Assembly (NCBI GenBank): GCA_034416335.1
Contig: DAOULV010000018.1
Span: 124,001-188,000 of the forward strand
DNA from: MGML01 sp034416335
GTDB lineage: Bacteria; Chloroflexota; Dehalococcoidia; Dehalococcoidales; UBA2162
Direction: 5' to 3'
Length of the DNA: 64,000 bases
The translations under genes were made by a program, and so were the position numbers. This document shows positions 18,128 to 26,997 of this stretch, one piece after another; the stretch's first letter is position 1, and every line of letters starts with the position of its first letter. The notes under the pieces are model-generated. The model searched no databases and was not told where the DNA came from. It saw only the letters and a program-made list of their open reading frames with translations.

Positions 18128-19324
18128 TTACCTTTTCTCCTTACTGAATATGAACCACTTCGGACGCTCGTCAGCACCGAGAGGCAGCAGCATCTGGCCG
18201 ACCGTACAGCAAAACAGGCAGAGCGCAATTCCTCCCGTTAATAACAGGGCGTCCATTCCCGGCGGAGTATATGCGATAAACTCGCTGCCGAAAGGAGTAA
18301 TGCTCTGCCCGGCAATCAGGAGGTCGTATTTGGAAAAATACATTCCGATAACTACCAGCGCGGAGCTGGTTAAAATCCATTTTGCAGAACCCCTGGTCCT
18401 GCGGTTCAGCAGAAGAAACAGGGGTATTACACCGCCCACGAATATTTCAAATCCCCAGAACTGCATACTGTAGGGTCCGGCCAGCAACAGTTGAGTATAC
18501 GGGGCTTCGGTCGACGCGAATGATTCCGGCGTGACATTGACAACGGTCAAAAACCAGCCGACCAGAATCAGCCCGATTATCAGAGGTCGATAGGCTTTAA
18601 CGAACAGATTCTTGTACTCTTCGGTAATACTTCTTTTATTTATGTAAGAACAGACGCTGAAAAACAGGATCTGCATCGCCGCACCGGCAAGAAATCCCGA
18701 GACAACGAAGTGTACCGGGAGTGAATAATTGAATAACAAAGGCTTGGCTATTATTGCTCCGAACAGGGCTCCCAGGTTGGTGGCAACACCGAGAGTGATA
18801 ACCATTACCACTATGCCGATGGCTTTGGTAGCCCATTTCGGCATCCGGTCTTCTTTAATCACAATCACCAGTTCAGCCAGCAGAGATATCACGTATCCTA
18901 CATACAGCATGCCCATCCAGCCCACTCTTGAAGTTGGGTTAAAAAGCAGGTACAGGTTATAGGCGTGGTTCCATCTACCGAGGTCCATTATGATGAAAAT
19001 AACGGCGGGAATTATCAGCACAAAAGAAAGCCACACACCTCTTTTGATAAAAGGCTTGAACTGTTTAACATTAAATACGGTAAAAATCGAGTTAACCAGG
19101 CTCGAGCCTGTCGCTGTCAGCGCGAAGAATACGTAGCTGGGGACAAGGATACCCCAGGGTATGGAAGCCGATTCCTCGCGAACTGCCAGGTTGTAAGCGC
19201 CGAAAATTCCCAGAGTAATCAGTCCCAGCAGCAGTATTATCCATATTGAAAGAAACAAATCTTTCCCCGATATCGATATGAACCGCTGTGGCAAAGTTAT
19301 ATGCCTGGATACGTGTGTGTTCAA
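18128..19324 (-). CDS. NrfD-like membrane subunit (polysulfide-reductase type)
   Basis: A 398-residue integral membrane protein with about ten hydrophobic helices, the pattern of NrfD/PsrC quinone-interacting subunits (for example WIILLLGLITLGIFGAYNLAV, WLSFVLIIPAVIFIIMDLGRW, VGWMGMLYVGYVISLLAELVIV). It starts at TTG overlapping the stop of the FeS gene (TTGA), so the two are translationally coupled. It should anchor the FeS partner and exchange electrons with the quinone pool. No molybdopterin catalytic subunit is adjacent, so the electron donor or acceptor is unknown. Confidence 0.88.
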   Translation of the reverse strand: MNTHVSRHITLPQRFISISGKDLFLSIWIILLLGLITLGIFGAYNLAVREESASIPWGILVPSYVFFALTATGSSLVNSIFTVFNVKQFKPFIKRGVWLSFVLIIPAVIFIIMDLGRWNHAYNLYLLFNPTSRVGWMGMLYVGYVISLLAELVIVIKEDRMPKWATKAIGIVVMVITLGVATNLGALFGAIIAKPLLFNYSLPVHFVVSGFLAGAAMQILFFSVCSYINKRSITEEYKNLFVKAYRPLIIGLILVGWFLTVVNVTPESFASTEAPYTQLLLAGPYSMQFWGFEIFVGGVIPLFLLLNRRTRGSAKWILTSSALVVIGMYFSKYDLLIAGQSITPFGSEFIAYTPPGMDALLLTGGIALCLFCCTVGQMLLPLGADERPKWFIFSKEKR

Positions 19325-20184
19325 TTCTCTTCTTCTCCTATCTTCTTTTTCCTGAGGTAAAGGGAGTAAAGTCCCAGAGCCGCCACACCGGCTACCAGAG
19401 TTGCCGTCTGCGAACCGAACATAGCTTTGCTGATACTCGGGTAGCTATCCTCATCGGCTGAGGGAAATCCGATTTCATCAAAAGGAATATCCGAAACATA
19501 TATCCAGCTGGTCCCACCGAATTCATCAATTCCGAACACATATCTGCCGTCGGCTTCCATCTGTCTTGCCTGGGCGACGATGGAATCCCGGTCGCCGTAC
19601 CTCAGGGCACCTGAAGGACAATTTTCGACGCAGACCGGCTTTTTCCCTTCGGCAAGCCTCTCCGCGCACATGCAGCATTTTGTTACCACCCGGTCACCTT
19701 CCCAGTCGTACTGGGGAATTGAGAAGGGACATCCGCTTACGCAGCACTGACAACCAATACATCTCGTTTCGTCGTACACGACCGGACCTGATTCCGTTTT
19801 TCTCAGAGCCGAGGTTGGACATACCGTCGCACAGGTCGGCTCCACGCAATGCATACACTGCCACTTGATAAACCTTGGGTCGCCTTCGCCGTTAGTGCAG
19901 TCCAGCTTTTCAACTCTGGTATATTCTTCAGGCTTCATGGGAGGTATGCCGCCCTGGTTCGAATCGTCTTCATCCTCGATTCGTGGAAGATTGTAATACT
20001 TTCGGCAGACAACCTCGCACGCTTTGCAGCCGCGGCATACCGTCATATCGTAGAGTATGGCTTTAGCCGATGCTGCCGCCGCAGCTGCTTTGTCCGGTCG
20101 TTTAGCCGTGAAAAAAAATGCTACTCCGGTAGTCACTCCAATCGTTTTCACAACTGATTTCATAAATTCTCTTCTGGTCAACAT
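19321..20184 (-). CDS. Tat-exported four-cluster ferredoxin subunit (DmsB/PsrB-like)
   Basis: A 287-residue protein with an N-terminal twin-arginine signal (TRREFMKS plus hydrophobic stretch), then four Cys groups for four FeS clusters: CRGCKACEVVC, CMHCVEPTCATVCP, CIGCQCCVSGCP and CCMCAE...CVENCP. A C-terminal membrane helix (ATLVAGVAALGLYSLYL) follows, which is unusual for PsrB-type subunits but common in HybA-like ones. It is coupled to the NrfD-like gene. Predicted role: periplasmic-side electron wire between an unknown catalytic partner and the membrane quinone subunit. Confidence 0.9.
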   Translation of the reverse strand: MLTRREFMKSVVKTIGVTTGVAFFFTAKRPDKAAAAAASAKAILYDMTVCRGCKACEVVCRKYYNLPRIEDEDDSNQGGIPPMKPEEYTRVEKLDCTNGEGDPRFIKWQCMHCVEPTCATVCPTSALRKTESGPVVYDETRCIGCQCCVSGCPFSIPQYDWEGDRVVTKCCMCAERLAEGKKPVCVENCPSGALRYGDRDSIVAQARQMEADGRYVFGIDEFGGTSWIYVSDIPFDEIGFPSADEDSYPSISKAMFGSQTATLVAGVAALGLYSLYLRKKKIGEEEN

Positions 20185-20234
20185 CTTTACCGGGTCTCCT
20201 TCTTACTATCGATTCGTTTTCAACTCCGATGTCA

Positions 20235-20900
20235 TTAGCTTTCTTGACGGTATACGTTCTGCTGTAACGACGGCTTTTGGCTGCGGAAGTGCATCACCAG
20301 CTGCATTCTGTTCTTCATATGAAGCTTTTGAAGGATACTGTGCACATGATGACGGACCGTACTCGGGCTGATGCAAAGATGGTCGCCGATATCGTTGTCG
20401 GTATTACCGGTACTCAGCAGTGTCATAATTTCCATTTCTCTGGGAGTAAGGTTGATCGAAAGGTCGTCTTCGTTTTTTTCCTTTGATGACAGCAGCTCTT
20501 TTACCACCTTTCCGGCCATATAGGGCGATATGGAAATACCTCCGTTTGTTATATCTCTCAAGGTATGGAAGAGTTGTTCCGGAGTACTGCTTTTTAACAG
20601 GTATCCGTGCGAACCGTTCTTCACTGCCTGATACAGGTCGTCCTCATTTTCAGAATCTGTCAGTGTAAGACACCTGATATTCGGGAATTCGTCCTTGATT
20701 TTTTTACAATCTTCCAGGTTTATTTCAAGTGTCCGGCAGGGGTCGACTATAACGATATCCGGTTCACGCATTCTTATTTTCGCCAGGGCTTCGTGTATAT
20801 CGGAAGCCTCACCGGTTACATTCATATCGGTTTGTGTGGAGAGTAACCGAATCAGTCCCTGACGGAATAGAGTATTGCTGTCGATAACGAATATGTTCAT
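20235..20900 (-). CDS. NarL/LuxR-family response regulator
   Basis: A 221-residue regulator with a receiver domain (FVIDSNTLFRQGL, phosphoacceptor Asp in IVIVDPCR, KNGSHGYLLKS) and a LuxR-type helix-turn-helix (LTPREMEIMTLLSTGNTDNDIGDHLCISPSTVRHHVHSIL). It lies 50 bases upstream of the FeS/NrfD genes and downstream of a small membrane protein on the same strand, so it may control that operon. No histidine kinase is in the window. The acidic pocket is unusual: a single Asp in VID instead of the usual DD pair. Confidence 0.9.
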   Translation of the reverse strand: MNIFVIDSNTLFRQGLIRLLSTQTDMNVTGEASDIHEALAKIRMREPDIVIVDPCRTLEINLEDCKKIKDEFPNIRCLTLTDSENEDDLYQAVKNGSHGYLLKSSTPEQLFHTLRDITNGGISISPYMAGKVVKELLSSKEKNEDDLSINLTPREMEIMTLLSTGNTDNDIGDHLCISPSTVRHHVHSILQKLHMKNRMQLVMHFRSQKPSLQQNVYRQES

Positions 20901-20936
20901 ACGTTTCTACTGTTAAACTGATTGATGACTGATTAT

Positions 20937-21170
20937 CTACCCGAGCACAATTCGGAAGGCACTGAAAGCTCCGAAGAAAACGAGCCCCATTCCCACGAGA
21001 GAAATAAGAAGGTCTACGCCGCAACAGCGGACCACCGTGCTCTTTTTTGCCTCTGCGCGTACGACAGTTTCCTGTTGAAGCCTTCTTACCCCGAAACCCG
21101 CGAGGGCAATCCCCGCAATACCAACAATAGTAAGTAAGACAAAGACAAGGATAATACCTGCTGGATTCAT
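20937..21170 (-). CDS. small two-helix membrane protein
   Basis: 77 residues from ATG 21170, with GGAGG nine bases upstream; an upstream in-frame ATG exists but lacks a site. Two hydrophobic helices (GIILVFVLLTIVGIAGIALAGFGV and VDLLISLVGMGLVFFGAFSAF) flank a basic, Gln/Glu-containing loop with CC. It is the first gene of the minus-strand operon with the response regulator, FeS and NrfD genes. I do not recognise a family. A role as membrane accessory or sensor of the complex is only inferred from position. Confidence 0.7.
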   Translation of the reverse strand: MNPAGIILVFVLLTIVGIAGIALAGFGVRRLQQETVVRAEAKKSTVVRCCGVDLLISLVGMGLVFFGAFSAFRIVLG

Positions 21171-21479
21171 AATTCCCGCCTCCTTTTTTTCAGTCCTAAT
21201 ACAGGTATACACCCGCTGGCGCTCGAGCGGTATTCATCGTTTGTTTACTTTTAGGCAGGAAATTCTACCCAGTCGATACTTAGTTATAAAGACTATATGG
21301 TATAGGTAAAAGTATCTATGATTATGGTATAAATAGCCTAATAATAAACTGTATTTCACCCTGTATATTTAAGGATAATTTTGCTTATAATTACCTAATA
21401 ACTATTGCATTTATTCTCTAAATATGCTATATATATTCTGTAAACATAGAGAAAAACACCTGAAAAGAGGCCTGGCAGC
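21171..21479. other. divergent regulatory region
   Basis: This AT-rich spacer of about 310 bases lies between the minus-strand NrfD operon and the plus-strand response regulator. Several TATA-like hexamers and runs such as TATATATATTC near 21425-21442 make it a likely shared control region for two NarL-type regulators. No exact operator could be fixed and no gene was seen. Confidence 0.5.
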
Positions 21480-22127
21480 ATGATTACAGGTAAAAGTTTA
21501 TTAAAAATACTGGTTATCGACGATTCTCCCCTGTTCCGGGAAGGATTGTGCAATCTTCTCAACAGCTGTGTCGATATCAGTGTCGCAGGTCAGGCGGGAA
21601 ATATTGACGAAGCTATTGAAAAAATACGTGAAACCGAGCCTGAAATCATCCTCATGGACATTATTATGGCGCAATACGACGGATTCACCGCCATCAAGCT
21701 GATTCTGGATGAGATACCGGGAGTAAAGCTGGTCATCCTGACCAATTCAGAGTCCGAGGAGAATATGCTGCGTGCCATGAAAATGGGCGCACAGGCTTAT
21801 TTACTCAAGAGTGTGGAAGCAACTGAATTGTTCAGTATTTTGCATCGATTAGCTCAGGGTGACTCTTACGTAGCCCCCGGAATAGCAGCCAAGATTCTCC
21901 GGGACTATACCAGTAACAACACCAAAAAGGAGTTTGTCAGTCCGAGGGAAAAAGACGTTCTAAGGCTGCTGGTTAAAGGACTGACAAATAAAGAAATTGC
22001 CAGGTCACTGGACATTTCCGAATCGACGGTTAAAAATCACTTACGCAACACGATGGAGAAGTTTCACGTTAATAACCGTGTAGAAGCGGCAATACATTTT
22101 CTCGAAAACAGTAGTAGTTCGTTATAA
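21480..22127 (+). CDS. NarL/LuxR-family response regulator
   Basis: A 215-residue regulator with the full receiver signature (ILVIDDSPLFREGL with the Asp pair, IILMDIIMAQYDG with the phosphoacceptor, VILTNSES, GAQAYLLKS) and a LuxR helix-turn-helix (VSPREKDVLRLLVKGLTNKEIARSLDISESTVKNHL). It is clearly related to the regulator at 20235 but has an intact acidic pocket. Transcribed divergently from the NrfD operon. The two regulators may bind overlapping sites in the shared spacer. The cognate kinase is not in the window. Confidence 0.92.
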   Translation: MITGKSLLKILVIDDSPLFREGLCNLLNSCVDISVAGQAGNIDEAIEKIRETEPEIILMDIIMAQYDGFTAIKLILDEIPGVKLVILTNSESEENMLRAMKMGAQAYLLKSVEATELFSILHRLAQGDSYVAPGIAAKILRDYTSNNTKKEFVSPREKDVLRLLVKGLTNKEIARSLDISESTVKNHLRNTMEKFHVNNRVEAAIHFLENSSSSL

Positions 22128-22183
22128 CAAAATCGGTTGCTTCTGACGTACCACCCAGTATTATAGTAAGCTGTAACATAAAA

Positions 22184-22294
22184 ACTGTCTGAAGCTGGTT
22201 CTGCAAGTAGGATGAGAGTGATAAAAATCCAGTTTTCACCCTCACCTTAAATCCTCTCCCCTCAAGGGAGAGGAAACAAAAAATATGTCATTCC
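22184..22294 (+). repeat. dispersed repeat family A, copy 1
   Basis: This stretch from ACTGTCTGAAG to GTCATTCC matches the reverse complement of 38093-38231 with few differences, apart from an extra hairpin in the second copy. It includes CTCTCCCCTCAAGGGAGAG, a self-complementary core. Noncoding and probably mobile or MITE-like in origin. Confidence 0.75.
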
Positions 22295-22460
22295 GAAAAA
22301 TTAGGCGTTACCCGGTACCAGGCTTTTTACGTCGTTATATCGAAACCAGATTAAGAATCTGGATAAAAGACGTCTATAATAAACACAACGCTGTTTCGGG
22401 TGGAGTTCGATTCTCTCCTCCTTCGGCGGATCTATGACCCCGGTTCCACCGGGAAAACAG

Positions 22461-22488
22461 ACGCCCCGATAGTAATCTATCGGGGCGT
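22461..22488 (-). terminator. hairpin terminator of the SDR gene
   Basis: A perfect 12-bp stem (ACGCCCCGATAG, loop TAAT) lies 20 bases past the SDR stop on the minus strand. A short T-run follows on that strand. Confidence 0.7.
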
Positions 22489-22508
22489 TGCAATTGAATA
22501 ATACGAAT

Positions 22509-23438
22509 TTACCAGTCCGGAGGGCCAACCTTTTCCTGCTTGTCGTATCGTTCTGTATAGGTATGGCTCATACCCTTGATAATATTCCAGCGTTCTTCAT
22601 TAACCTTTTCATCCGGTACTGCGCGGATGATAGCGTCGTGACGGGAGATATAGCCGTCCGTAAACTCGGGATGTGTGTGAATAAAGAGATCATTACGCCT
22701 GATGGCACGCATTACCCGTTCTCCCATCTCCAGGGGATCCATGAAAATTCTCTGCATATCTTCCATCGAACGCGGTCTTTCTCCAGATCTCCGGGGCATC
22801 CCGGTGCTGCCTTCATTTCTGAGATGCTCGGGACGGTTTTCCTGTGTTGACTGTCCGAGATTAGTCCTTGTCGGTCCCGGATAGAGAACGGAAACTCCGA
22901 TATTACTGTTTTCGAGTTCGGCAGCCAGGCATTCCATGAAGCCGGTCACGGCATATTTGGAGGCGCAGTAAATAGCGAAGCCGGCAGTAGCCATCAGACC
23001 ACATGTCGACGAAGTTGAAACGATATGACCTTCCTCACCGTGCTTGAGCATGCGCGGCAGTATTGTCAGTACCCCGTTAATGACGCCTCCGATGTTCACG
23101 CCCATTCCATAGTCCCAATCTTTGTAGGTTGTTTGTGCGGTAGGAGCTCCACCAATGCCGACACCGGCATTATTGAAGAGAATGTGAATATTCCCGAATA
23201 CGGATTCTGCTTCATCAGCAGCTTTCAGGTAGGCTTCACGGTCTGTTACATTCAGCTTAATGGGATGGACATCACCACCATTTTCCCTGAACCAGGCAAC
23301 AGCTTCGTCCAGCGCACTCTGACGGGCATCAACGATGACGACTTTCATACCGTTTTTTACAAATACCTTGGATGTGCCCAGCCCGATACCGCTGGCGCCA
23401 CCGGTAACAAAAGCGGTTTTTCCTTCAACATTTTTCAT
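22509..23438 (-). CDS. short-chain dehydrogenase/reductase, extended C-terminus
   Basis: A 309-residue SDR. GGASGIGLG and NNAGVGIGG mark the Rossmann part, and IYCASKYA gives the catalytic Tyr-x3-Lys. It is about 50 residues longer than the classical form; the C-terminal part (STQENRPEHLRNEG...MEDMQRIFMDPLEMGERV) is Arg/Glu-rich and may form a substrate lid. GGAGGT lies ahead of the ATG. It follows the third UGSC-like selenoprotein gene on the same strand by 43 bases and probably shares its transcript. Substrate unknown. Confidence 0.9.
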   Translation of the reverse strand: MKNVEGKTAFVTGGASGIGLGTSKVFVKNGMKVVIVDARQSALDEAVAWFRENGGDVHPIKLNVTDREAYLKAADEAESVFGNIHILFNNAGVGIGGAPTAQTTYKDWDYGMGVNIGGVINGVLTILPRMLKHGEEGHIVSTSSTCGLMATAGFAIYCASKYAVTGFMECLAAELENSNIGVSVLYPGPTRTNLGQSTQENRPEHLRNEGSTGMPRRSGERPRSMEDMQRIFMDPLEMGERVMRAIRRNDLFIHTHPEFTDGYISRHDAIIRAVPDEKVNEERWNIIKGMSHTYTERYDKQEKVGPPDW

Positions 23439-23481
23439 TTTTCATACCTCCATTTGTAACGTCATGTTTAAACGGTAATTT

Positions 23482-25167
23482 CTAAATCTGGATACCGCAG
23501 GAACCGTCTTTGCATAATACAGGTTCCGGCATACGGAGCGGCTTTAAGTCTTTTTTAACTCCGGCTTTCGGTATCCACTCGTCTATAGAAACAGTCTGCA
23601 TATAGGAGAAATCCGTGGCGACCCAGAATGGGTTCATTTCGCCGCCGACCACGATGAAGTTAATCATATCAGGTCTCCTCATCGGAGGATTCATCTGGTC
23701 CAGAACCCAGTCACTCAGTTTAGCCGGGTCTTCGAATCCTTCATCGTACTTCAGGCTCCTGGCTACAAGCGGGTCGATGAGATATGTGAATGACATACCC
23801 ATACCTTTTACCTGTAACGCAACTTCCCTTGTCGTTTCGGAAGGTCTCATTCCAAGCATGATAGCGTTCCAACCCCGGAACAGGCTGATGGTACTTTCTT
23901 CAGCTTTATAGCCCTTGCGAACGTGGAAAGGTTCCCAGGTGCTGTTTTCCTCGTTTTCAGCGCAGCACATATTGTTGTAATTGATGGTGGTACCGGTAGT
24001 GGCGGTGAAGGTCGCCCCGGGTCGCATATCGCCGAAACAGATGCTCATCAGCGTCCAGGCGCGCCCGATAACCGAGTTGGCATAGTTAACCGGGCTGAGA
24101 GCGCCCAATCCGCTGTTCATACCTATCTCATTGCGGATGGGTCCGTTGACTATCATCATACTGGCGAAGGAGGTAGTGGAGCTCGGCATCGAGGGGCGTC
24201 CCGAGGCGCCGAGGGCGAGGATGACGGGGAAGTGCTCCGGTCGGCATCCTGCCATGACGGCGACGACAGCGCATTTCTCCACGGTATACTTGAGCCTTTC
24301 CTCGTGAGTGGTAACCGACATCATACCGACGTACTCGTCGGGTTTACGGTCGGTACCGGTCAGCATTTCGGCGACGCGTTCTTCAGTGGGCAGGATGATG
24401 GGCAGGCCGTCGGTCCAGCCGTTTTCGAGGAAGAGGCGGTGCAGGTTATCTTCGGTGTCCGCTTCCAGAAGGCGGGGGCGTTCCGGTCTTTTCTGGGCCT
24501 TGAAGTTCTTTTCAAAGTCGGACAGTGGCCGGGTAAGGGCGTCGTCTATTTCCTGTGTTATTGATACACCGGTGATGGGGTCGTTACCCTCGATGTAACC
24601 GCGGAGGGTTTCACGGGGTACCCATCCGACGGGATAGGGAGGATAGGTGAAGCGGAGAGCCATACCGTGACTCAGCTTGTCCCTTTCGACGTAATCGGCG
24701 AAACGGGCGGTAACGACCGGGGCGGTGGGAATATCGTAGTCGTTCTCCATGGTGCGTGAGAATTCGGCGACACTCGCCGAGCAGCCGTCTCAGCCGCCGA
24801 CGCCGAAGACGACGGCGTCGCTGTTATCTTTGATTTCCTGCCAGAGGGCAGGTTCATCGGTAAACATACTGGTGGTCTTGTTTTTGAGGACTGTTTTCAC
24901 ACCGGGTCTGTTCTTATTGAACCAGTCCCGGAGTTCTTCCATAAATTCCCTGCCGCCGGCGAAGCCGGTATTGACCAGGTATACAGTCTTGCCTTCGAGG
25001 GTATCGAGACGTTCTGCCATTTTCAGTGAACTGAGGTTTTCGGATGTATCTCTCGGCTGGTAAGTAGGGTCGTGAATGGCAGACATCGGCGAGTCCTCGT
25101 TAAGCCGCCTGCCGAATATGCCACTTGGTTGACCTATCGGATCCAGTACTGTAAGTTTGTTACTCAT
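23482..25167 (-). CDS. UGSC-like selenoprotein, paralogue 3 (Sec126, motif GGUDGC)
   Basis: UGA at complement 24790-24792 joins two frames into 561 residues from the ATG at 25167, which has GGAGGA upstream. The N-terminal domain (LDTLEGKTVYLVNTGFAGG, NSDAVVFGVGG-U-DGCSASVAEF) is closest of the four to the UGSC family pattern and keeps a Cys three residues after Sec. The C-terminal domain (EKCAVVAVMAGCRPEHFPVILALG, NGPIRNEIGMNSGLGALSPVNYANSVIGRA) is related to, but more divergent and shorter than, that of the other three. It ends in CKDGSCGIQI, with two further Cys. An SDR follows. Function unknown. Confidence 0.87.
24765..24787 (-). promoter_or_regulatory. candidate SECIS hairpin, UGSC-like gene 3
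   Basis: On the coding strand, CGGC pairs with GCCG, and inside it CTC pairs with GAG around the apical loop GGC, whose GG lies about 11-12 bases after the UGA. The double stem with GG at the tip is the best-looking hairpin of the set. Confidence 0.4.
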
Positions 25168-25489
25168 GATATATCCTCCCCGATATTTGTGTATACGCAT
25201 ATATATAGCAAAAAACGCAGAATATGTATATCCCGCGTAAAAGGGGGTAAAGTATACGGCAAAATGATTGAGGAGATAAATAATTATTCTATCTTTACAT
25301 AACATAACAGGTACTTATTATTTAGTATCTTAAAAACTGTCGGAATCCCGGGTTCTGATGGTATAATCCGTTAGGACACAGGGAATTTGCGAAAAGCTAA
25401 AAACAAAAAACTAAACTTCCAATTAATTGGTATGTGAGTAAAGACATATCATATTGTGAATAATTTATACAAGGAGAGTTGCGACTAAA
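25168..25489. other. divergent promoter region, no gene
   Basis: An AT-rich spacer of about 320 bases between the third UGSC-like selenoprotein gene and the UroD-like gene. TATACAAGGAGAG just before the UroD-like ATG holds its ribosome site. Promoter elements for both directions must lie here, but none can be picked with confidence. Confidence 0.5.
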
Positions 25490-26812
25490 ATGGCAGAGAC
25501 GAAGAAGATATCCGCAGAAGACCAAAAATTAATCGACTCAATTCAAAAGAAGCACGGGAAAAGCATCGAAGAGCTTCGCACTGAGAGAGAAAAGCGGCTC
25601 TGGGACGCCGTGGAGTTGAAGGTGCCCGACCGGGTGCCGGTAATATTCGGGGGTACTTTTTTTGCCTGCAAATATGCCGGAATACCCTATTCGGCTGCCT
25701 ACTATGACACCGCCGCATGGAAGAATGCCTTCAAGAAAATGATAGTGGATATGGACCCGGACTCCTACGGCTGGGAACCAAGAGAGTCGGGAACAGCACT
25801 CGAAGCCCTTGAATCGAACTACACACGCTGGCCCGGAGGAACACTGCCTCCGGACGTGCCCTTTCAGATAGCCGAGAAAGAGTATATGAAAGAGGATGAG
25901 TACGACCTTTTCCTCACCGACCCCAGCGATTATATGATGCGATACCTGCTGCCCCGTATGTATGATGCCCTGGAACCGCTATCCAAGCTGCCGCCATTGA
26001 TGGGATTCGGCGCAGGCGTTGAACCGATCGCGCAAAGGCTGGTGTCGCCCGAATTCGAAACGGTTATAAAGGCCATGAAAAAGGCGGGAGAAGCCGGCGT
26101 GGAACGAGCACAAATTCTGAGCACGATGATGGAAGAGATGGCAAATCTGGGATTTGCCGCACCGTTACCGGCGCGGGGCGGCGTAATGCCGCCGTTTTCC
26201 GGTTTCAGCAATACCTTCCGGACTTTCAACGGCGTGGTTAAAGACATGTACCGGCGGCCGGAGAAACTCAAGGCGGCACTCCAGTTGCTGGTTGATTACC
26301 GGATTGCCCGAGCGGCCCCGGCTGTTAAACGGGAAGATGGACATCCGACACTGGGAAGCTCCGGGGAAGCGCACCGTGTTTCCGATGAATTCTTCTCGAA
26401 CAAGCAATTCGAGGAATTCGTCTGGCCTTTCTGGAAACAGGCTATGGACAAGACATATGAACTCGGTTATGAGATCATCTCAATGTTCTTTGAGGGGAAA
26501 AGGGACAACCAGCTGCATTATTTCACCCAGTTCCCCAAGCGCAGCATGTTGATCAGGTTTGCTGAATCGGACATCTTCCGGGCCAAGGAAATGCTTGGTG
26601 ATAAAGCCTGCATTATGGGAAACGTTCCGATAGCAATGTTGCAGGTCGCGTCACCTTCCGTAGTGGAAGATTACTGCAAGGAGTTGATCGAGAAGGTCGG
26701 GAAAGACGGTGGCTTTATCCTCAGGTGCTCGACCGATTTCACACAGGAAGCCAAGCCTGAGAACGTGAAGGCGATGATCGATTCGGTTGAAAAATACGGA
26801 CGATACTATTAA
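25490..26812 (+). CDS. uroporphyrinogen decarboxylase-like (URO-D superfamily) protein
   Basis: A 440-residue protein of the URO-D/corrinoid methyltransferase superfamily: KRLWDAVELKVPDRVPVIFGG at the start, GYEIISMFFEGKRDNQLHYF in the active-site region and a C-terminal GGFILRCSTDFTQEAKPENVKAM, the usual end of this fold. It is longer than housekeeping HemE (about 350) and lacks the HemE N-terminal pattern, so a methyltransferase or unknown lyase role is more likely. AAGGAG precedes the ATG. It is monocistronic and divergent from a selenoprotein gene. No corrinoid protein is nearby. Confidence 0.85.
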   Translation: MAETKKISAEDQKLIDSIQKKHGKSIEELRTEREKRLWDAVELKVPDRVPVIFGGTFFACKYAGIPYSAAYYDTAAWKNAFKKMIVDMDPDSYGWEPRESGTALEALESNYTRWPGGTLPPDVPFQIAEKEYMKEDEYDLFLTDPSDYMMRYLLPRMYDALEPLSKLPPLMGFGAGVEPIAQRLVSPEFETVIKAMKKAGEAGVERAQILSTMMEEMANLGFAAPLPARGGVMPPFSGFSNTFRTFNGVVKDMYRRPEKLKAALQLLVDYRIARAAPAVKREDGHPTLGSSGEAHRVSDEFFSNKQFEEFVWPFWKQAMDKTYELGYEIISMFFEGKRDNQLHYFTQFPKRSMLIRFAESDIFRAKEMLGDKACIMGNVPIAMLQVASPSVVEDYCKELIEKVGKDGGFILRCSTDFTQEAKPENVKAMIDSVEKYGRYY

Positions 26813-26997
26813 ATTCTCCGTCTTCGTTTGATAGAAAGCGAAAAATACACCGGACAACCATGGTTATGACGGGACGGACGTCGCGTTGTGCATAAATCAC
26901 CGATAAATAAAGTGGTATTTCAGGTGGAGATAATGACTCCGTTTATATATTCATTATTGAGAGGATCATTCTTCCATACTTTTTAGCGGCACGGAGT

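Larger units (their letters stand above)
22128..22508. other. intergenic region with repeat and terminator, no gene
   Basis: About 380 bases between convergent genes. It contains the dispersed repeat copy at 22184-22294, a small hairpin near 22344-22360 (CCAGATT/AATCTGG) and the terminator at 22461-22488. Short antisense frames here have no coding character. Confidence 0.6.

Noticed and set aside
22395..22430. tRNA or tmRNA 3'-end-like T-arm (TTCGATT between GGAG and CTCTCC)
   Set aside because: No matching acceptor strand, anticodon arm or CCA end could be laid out upstream or downstream; the stem has a mismatch.
25168..25305. Upstream start for UGSC-like gene 3
   Set aside because: The extension is hydrophobic and unrelated to the paralogues, while GGAGGA lies just ahead of the ATG at 25167.
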